Below are positions 15,212 through 19,556 of a stretch of DNA of 19,556 nt, in pieces. Within the stretch, counting starts at the first letter, position 1. Every line of letters begins with the position of its first letter. Made by a program: the position numbers and the translations under genes. Origin of the DNA: JAOZTV01 sp965371805 (GTDB lineage: Bacteria > Acidobacteriota > Aminicenantia > UBA2199); the NCBI GenBank assembly GCA_965371805.1, contig CBDUZW010000082.1, positions 1-19,556 on the forward strand, read 5' to 3'. Below the pieces are notes generated by a model. That model had not been told where the DNA came from and searched no databases. It was given only the letters and a program-made list of their open reading frames with translations.

Positions 15212-16201
15212 ATGGCAAGAACATTTAATTCCAAAGCAAAATCTCTTATTAGAAATAAATGGAGTAAACCACTTTTAAAATTTATAAGTAAAAGGTTTAA
15301 AAAAAAACTTATTTATCTTGGATTGCCATCACCAGCCGCAGAAGATATTGATGATTGGATAGAGTATATTGATGAAGTTATTGCTTTCCAATGTAGAGAA
15401 TATGCGAAACCTTCAAACATAAACCAAAGCCGTGAAGAAATAGTAAAATTAGAAGAGAAATTAAACGAATATGAACGAAAAGGGCAGATTAATTCCTTTA
15501 CTGTTTATGACGGATATATTGAAGAAGTAATACTAAAAGGTATTGACAATTTTCACAAAGAATTCACCCAGTCAAATACTATTAAAGTTTATAACTTGGA
15601 CTTTTGCAATAGTATTACATCGCCAATTGAATTTACTGATAAAGAAGGAAACGTAAAAAGTGCTTACAAGTTTAATGCCGTAAAAAAACTATTGCGAATA
15701 CAGTCAGAATTAGAAGAAAATCAACAAGAATTCATATTATTTCTAACCATTCATGCAAGTTTCAAAGGAGAAGAACTTCAAGATTTTATTAATAATCCAG
15801 ATACAAACGAACACGAAGAACTTATTAACAAATATAATAGTGAATGTGGTGTTAAAAAGAATTCAAGAATTTTAAGACTTTTTGTTATTGATACGCTTCA
15901 GAATTTTTTTCGAGAGAATTGTTTTGTTCCACATTTTCTTCCTACTATATTGTATAAAGGTTTGAAAAATACTCCACTCCTTCATTTTACAGTTATTGGA
16001 TTAAGAGAAAAGTCAGAAGTTGGTAGAGCTACCTGGGTACAAAGTATTGGGGATCTTTGTAATGAAAAATTAATAACAGCAAATAATGCAGAATTTGAAC
16101 TAATTAGTGATACTAAGTTTAAAGAAACAGAACTTAAATGTATCAATTCTGTTGACCTTTTTGCAAATTCAAAAACCTTTATAAAAGTTTGGAACAATTA
16201 A
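15212..16201 (+). CDS. Unrecognised 329-residue protein, middle gene of the cassette
   Basis: ATG follows the previous stop by one base (TAG-T-ATG), with no independent ribosome site, so translation is probably by reinitiation. I cannot assign a family. Visible features: a basic N-terminus (1-32); LGLPSPAAEDIDDW (37-50); a charged helix (75-92); hydrophobic strand plus FTVYDGYIEEVIL (96-108); VYNLDFCNSIT (126-136); strand FILFLTIHASF (174-184); and LLHFTVIGLREKSEVGRATW near the end. Alternating strands with DG and NLDFC motifs loosely recall a Rossmann-type methyltransferase core without a glycine-rich motif I, only a suggestion. No signal peptide or membrane helix. Tight coupling suggests it bridges the ATPase and the radical SAM enzyme. 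Confidence 0.75.
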   Translation: MARTFNSKAKSLIRNKWSKPLLKFISKRFKKKLIYLGLPSPAAEDIDDWIEYIDEVIAFQCREYAKPSNINQSREEIVKLEEKLNEYERKGQINSFTVYDGYIEEVILKGIDNFHKEFTQSNTIKVYNLDFCNSITSPIEFTDKEGNVKSAYKFNAVKKLLRIQSELEENQQEFILFLTIHASFKGEELQDFINNPDTNEHEELINKYNSECGVKKNSRILRLFVIDTLQNFFRENCFVPHFLPTILYKGLKNTPLLHFTVIGLREKSEVGRATWVQSIGDLCNEKLITANNAEFELISDTKFKETELKCINSVDLFANSKTFIKVWNN

Positions 16202-16202
16202 T

Positions 16203-18257
16203 ATGTTAAAAACCAAAAGAAATATATTGCTTCTAGAACCAGGATATAAAAATAAGTATCCTCCTATTGGCTTAATGAAAATTGCTACTTATCATAGAAT
16301 GTTGGGTGATAATGTAGTGTTTTATAAAGGAGATGTAAAAGAATTCATTCTTAAACAAATAACACTTGATTGTATAAAACATCTTACAGGAATACAAAAT
16401 GAAATAAGTTGGAATGAAAATATCGAAATTATTGTAAAATACATAAAGACAAAGCAGGTTAAATATTTAGGAGAAATTTCCGAAATATTTATAAATGAAT
16501 TACCTAATCATAGCGAGCAATTGCCTGAATTGGAACTATGTCTGAAAAATTATTCAGATTATTATAAGAAAAAAAAATATCAAGATAATCCTGAGTGGGA
16601 CAGGATTTATATAACGACATTATTTACTTTTTATTGGAAAATTACAGTTAAAGCAATTCAAGAAGCCAAATATCTTGTAAAGAATATTCATGAATTAAAA
16701 ATAGGTGGTGTTTTGGCAACTGTTTTAGCAGACGATCTTGAAAAAGACACAGGAATTACACCTCACAAAGGTTTATTAGACAAAAAAGGGGTTTTTGATA
16801 GTAATGATATAGTTATTGATGAGTTGCCACTTGATTATTCAATTCTGGATGAAATTGAATATAAATATCCGGAAAATAATGCTTATTATGGATATATGAC
16901 AAGGGGTTGTATTCGAAAATGTTCTTTTTGTGCAGTTTGGAAAATTGAACCAAAATTTATGCCCTATATTTCACTTAAAAAAAAAATCGAACAAATAAAA
17001 AAAGAATATGGAGATCAGCGTAATTTATTATTATTAGACAATAATGTTCTTGCATCAGAAAATTTTCCGCAAATAATAGAAGAAATAAAAGAAAGTGGTT
17101 TTGTAAAAGGAGTTAAATATAAAGATCCAAATTATCTTGATATTGCAGTTTCAAATTTAAAAAAAGGAATTAATGACAAAGCATATATAAAGAAATCTTA
17201 TGAGCTTTTACATTATTTATTAAACAAAGTAAGAGGAGAAAAACATCAAGAATTATATAGCATATTTAATGAATATAAACTTCTAAATATCAATACAACA
17301 ACAAAACAAAATATTATAAATATCTATCCAAAAATAAAGGATTTATTTGAAAAATACAGGAATAAAATGCCCAAATTAAGATATGTAGATTTTAATCAGG
17401 GACTTGATGCTAGATTAATTACAGAAGACAAAATGCGTTTATTAAGTGAGATTCCAATAAATCCATTAAGAATAGCATTTGATAGAATGAAATATAAAAA
17501 AATCTATATTAAAGCTGTAAAATTAGCCTCAAAGTATAAAATAAGAGTTTTGTCAAATTATTTATTGTTTAATGAAGATGACCAGCCAAAAGAATTATAT
17601 CAACGCCTTGAAATCAATGTACTACTTTCACAGGAATTAGACATCAATATATATTCATTTCCTATGAAATATCACCCGATAAATGGAGAAAAACATTTAA
17701 ATAGGGAGTTTTTAGGTGAACATTGGAATAGAAAATATATTAGAGCAATCCAGACGATATTGAATGCTACTAAAGGTAAAATAGGTAGAAGTAAGAGCTT
17801 TTTTTATAGAGCCTTCGGTAAGAATTTAATTGAATTTGAAAAAATTTTATTTATGCCTGAATCATATATATTATATAGATCATTTTTTGAAGACTCTGGA
17901 TATACCTCAAATTGGTGGGCTGAATTTAATAGTTTTAATAGCAATGACAGAGAAGTGGTTATGGATATTATAAAAAAAAATGAATTTAAAGAATTTAATA
18001 AAGCTAGTATTAATTCTTCAATAGTGGATTTTATCAATAAATACTATTTTGAAAGTCAAAAAGAAATTAAAAATTCATATTACAACCTTTATAAAGAGAA
18101 GCAAGAATATGACTTATTAAAAAAACAAAAAAAAGGCCATACTGCTTTGGAAATAACAATTCCGGTAAAGAGATCGAAGCTTTCAAAAAATTATAATATA
18201 GAATGTATTAATAATGATAATACTCGGTCAAACTTAATTGTTGCAAATAAGTCCTAA
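16203..18257 (+). CDS. Cobalamin-type radical SAM enzyme, third gene of the cassette
   Basis: A 684-residue protein, one base after the preceding stop. The N-terminal part (about 5-215) matches the B12-binding-like domain that precedes many radical SAM cores (ILLLEPGYKNKYPPIGLMKI; WDRIYITTLFTFYW). The canonical DxHxxG cobalamin motif is not seen, so cobalamin binding is uncertain. The radical SAM core carries CIRKCSFC (C236, C240, C243) for the 4Fe-4S cluster, LLLLDNNVLASENF (284-297) and YVDFNQGLDARLITEDKMR. Between those last two blocks sits a ~85-residue lysine-rich helical insertion. The C-terminal part (IYSFPMKYHPINGEK, EHWNRKYIRAIQTILNATKG, FMPESYILYRSF) follows a family I recall as B12-binding-domain radical SAM proteins. 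The target is unknown: methylation or rearrangement of RNA, peptide or small molecule is possible. Confidence 0.88.
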   Translation: MLKTKRNILLLEPGYKNKYPPIGLMKIATYHRMLGDNVVFYKGDVKEFILKQITLDCIKHLTGIQNEISWNENIEIIVKYIKTKQVKYLGEISEIFINELPNHSEQLPELELCLKNYSDYYKKKKYQDNPEWDRIYITTLFTFYWKITVKAIQEAKYLVKNIHELKIGGVLATVLADDLEKDTGITPHKGLLDKKGVFDSNDIVIDELPLDYSILDEIEYKYPENNAYYGYMTRGCIRKCSFCAVWKIEPKFMPYISLKKKIEQIKKEYGDQRNLLLLDNNVLASENFPQIIEEIKESGFVKGVKYKDPNYLDIAVSNLKKGINDKAYIKKSYELLHYLLNKVRGEKHQELYSIFNEYKLLNINTTTKQNIINIYPKIKDLFEKYRNKMPKLRYVDFNQGLDARLITEDKMRLLSEIPINPLRIAFDRMKYKKIYIKAVKLASKYKIRVLSNYLLFNEDDQPKELYQRLEINVLLSQELDINIYSFPMKYHPINGEKHLNREFLGEHWNRKYIRAIQTILNATKGKIGRSKSFFYRAFGKNLIEFEKILFMPESYILYRSFFEDSGYTSNWWAEFNSFNSNDREVVMDIIKKNEFKEFNKASINSSIVDFINKYYFESQKEIKNSYYNLYKEKQEYDLLKKQKKGHTALEITIPVKRSKLSKNYNIECINNDNTRSNLIVANKS

Positions 18258-18301
18258 GCTTTCATAAATAAATGAAGTACTAAGCTTTAATTCTTTTTTT
18301 G
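18256..18301 (+). terminator. Possible terminator after the three-gene cassette
   Basis: AAGCTT (18256-18261) and AAGCTT (18282-18287) can pair, with inner TCAT/ATGA arms, followed by a run of seven T at 18294-18300. The stem is interrupted and asymmetric, so this is a weak call based mostly on the position between convergent genes. Confidence 0.35.
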
Positions 18302-18310
18302 TTTATACGT

Positions 18311-18442
18311 TCAATTATATCTCACACAAAATATCCTTGTGGATTTAGTGGGCTGGCACCTAAAAGTAAATGAACCGTTATTTGATACCAACATTTTTTT
18401 AGCTGCTTCTTTGAAGGATAGTTTTTTATTCATTTTAGACAT
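18311..18442 (-). CDS. Short ORF (43 aa), probable truncated winged-helix protein
   Basis: On the minus strand, AGGAG (18453-18449) precedes ATG 18442 by six bases. The frame reads MSKMNKKLSFKEAAKKMLVS, then about 23 further residues, to TGA at 18313-18311. LSFKEAAKKML resembles the start of HARE-HTH/winged-helix domains found in restriction-associated proteins, but the sequence after residue 22 no longer follows that pattern, so it is likely a remnant cut by insertion. It starts 39 bp downstream of the hsdR stop and would be co-transcribed with it. Family assignment is tentative. Confidence 0.45.
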   Translation of the reverse strand: MSKMNKKLSFKEAAKKMLVSNNGSFTFRCQPTKSTRIFCVRYN

Positions 18443-18481
18443 TATCATCTCCTAGAAATATCCTTATTAAGCATAGTTCAG

Positions 18482-19556
18482 CTATATTCTTGCTATACCA
18501 CTGATAAATGTTTCAACGAAAGTTAAAATTCTATGTATTATCCTTTCTGCTGTCTCTCCCCGAGTCTTTAAACTTGGTCTTTTGTTCATCATTCCGATAA
18601 TTTCATCTCGGAGAGGTTTCTTTTCTGTGAACATATAATTTCCAATCACTTCCTGTAATTTTTCAGAATCCAAATTTTCTTCTTGGCTTAGTTTTTCCAA
18701 AGCTATAATTCTTTCTTTACTCCAATAGTTTTCAAACTCGTCTGGAATATTGTCAGAATCGTGAATATCAGGCAAATTTTCTTGGACAAATCTTTCAATC
18801 AATTCTCGCTTACTACGCATTTTAGCATCACCAGTTATCAATTCAATGATTGCTATTCTTTGTTTTTCTTGTTCTTCTTCTGTTGAATCTTTCAGTTTAG
18901 CAAGTAGTTTGAGAATATAGGCAACATTTATTTCATCTCTGTGAATCAATTCTAATTCAAAATCCACATCATCCAAAATGGATACTTGTTCTTTTTGATT
19001 TAGGGATTTTGCTTTGTCATAAAGGTCAAGATATTTACTTTTGTAGTCTTCGAAATTTTGCTCAGGCATTGACAAATCATTAAATGTGAATTCCGTAAAG
19101 GTTACCAAAACATTTTTCAAGCGCATTAACTCTCTAAATGCTTTAATGAATTCAAGCTCTTTTTCTTCGTCCTGTAAGTCGGTTACACTATTAACTGTGG
19201 GTGCAATTTGCAATAATGCAATAAATGCCTGATTGAATTTTGCAACATATTCTTCATAAGGTTGAATTATAATTTCATCTTTTGCATTAATATTTGAGAA
19301 TAGTGATATAGCTTCGTCTGTTGCTTCTTTTAAATTACGGAAACAAACAATATTTCCTTGTGATTTTAATTCATTAAGGATCCTATTAGTTCTCGAATAG
19401 GATTGAATTAAACCATGATACTTTAAATTTTTATCTACATAAAGCGTATTTAATGTTTTGCTGTCAAAACCTGTTAGAAACATATTTACAACTAACAAAA
19501 CATCAATTTGTTTGTGTTTTACACGCTTTGCAACATCATTGTAATAATTATAAAAA
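18482..19556 (-). CDS. hsdR: Type I restriction enzyme HsdR, C-terminal part (runs off the window)
   Basis: The frame is open to the window edge, so the 5' end lies outside; 357 C-terminal codons are visible. The first residues belong to the SF2 motor: VLLVVNMFLTGFDSKTL (motif V) and GLIQSYSRTNRI (motif VI, arginine finger), continuing as GNIVCFRNLKEATDEAISLF. The rest is the helical C-terminal region of HsdR that contacts the methyltransferase core (KEQVSILDDVDFELELI; DAKMRSKRELIERFV; PLRDEIIGMMNKRPSLKTRG). HsdR translocates and cleaves unmodified DNA as part of HsdR2M2S. An internal TTG at 19498 is not the start. hsdM and hsdS are not in this window. Confidence 0.9.
   Translation of the reverse strand, partial: FYNYYNDVAKRVKHKQIDVLLVVNMFLTGFDSKTLNTLYVDKNLKYHGLIQSYSRTNRILNELKSQGNIVCFRNLKEATDEAISLFSNINAKDEIIIQPYEEYVAKFNQAFIALLQIAPTVNSVTDLQDEEKELEFIKAFRELMRLKNVLVTFTEFTFNDLSMPEQNFEDYKSKYLDLYDKAKSLNQKEQVSILDDVDFELELIHRDEINVAYILKLLAKLKDSTEEEQEKQRIAIIELITGDAKMRSKRELIERFVQENLPDIHDSDNIPDEFENYWSKERIIALEKLSQEENLDSEKLQEVIGNYMFTEKKPLRDEIIGMMNKRPSLKTRGETAERIIHRILTFVETFISGIARI

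Overview
The window is AT-rich chromosomal DNA from a bacterium with sigma70-like TTGAnn-N17-TATAAT promoters and Shine-Dalgarno sites. The left half carries a DUF2911 protein, a long PIG-L deacetylase, a small membrane protein and an SSS symporter, followed by an M48 protease and three AIM24-family proteins. That combination fits a Bacteroidota/FCB-type genome (Bacteroidota, Cloacimonadota, Calditrichota or relatives). The assignment is an inference from family content, not from a marker gene.

Left half (1-10990). Positions 1-450 hold a coding-like remnant and a 164-bp element bounded by 18-bp inverted repeats. Next comes a tight plus-strand operon (488-5905): secreted DUF2911 protein, secreted PIG-L-type deacetylase, an unlisted 52-residue membrane protein overlapping both neighbours, and a sodium:solute symporter. 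A minus-strand SAM methyltransferase with an inserted Ig-like domain follows. It is bracketed by the symporter 3' end and a second, decayed copy of that same 3' end (7377-7654), which lacks exactly 321 bp internally. Then come a membrane-anchored M48 metalloprotease and three tandem AIM24/TIGR00266 paralogues, closed by a clear hairpin terminator that probably also serves the convergent minus-strand ATPase/DUF4143 gene.

Right half (11029-19556) looks like a genomic or defence island. Between 12283 and 13548 lie repeat units with GGGGACAGGC-type ends, a 32-nt palindrome, and the broken start of a rhuM gene on the minus strand. At the right edge is the C-terminal part of a type I restriction subunit HsdR, also on the minus strand, followed by a 43-codon ORF that looks like a truncated winged-helix protein. 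Between these minus-strand pieces sits a self-contained plus-strand cassette, 13549-18257, with its own consensus promoter.

That cassette is the most interesting object here: a GHKL/Hsp90-like ATPase, an unrecognised 329-residue protein, and a cobalamin-type radical SAM enzyme, each separated by a single base. The spacing implies translational coupling and joint function. I know no named system with this composition. A defence, conflict or macromolecule-modification role is a hypothesis based on the ATPase class, the co-transcription and the hsdR/rhuM surroundings.
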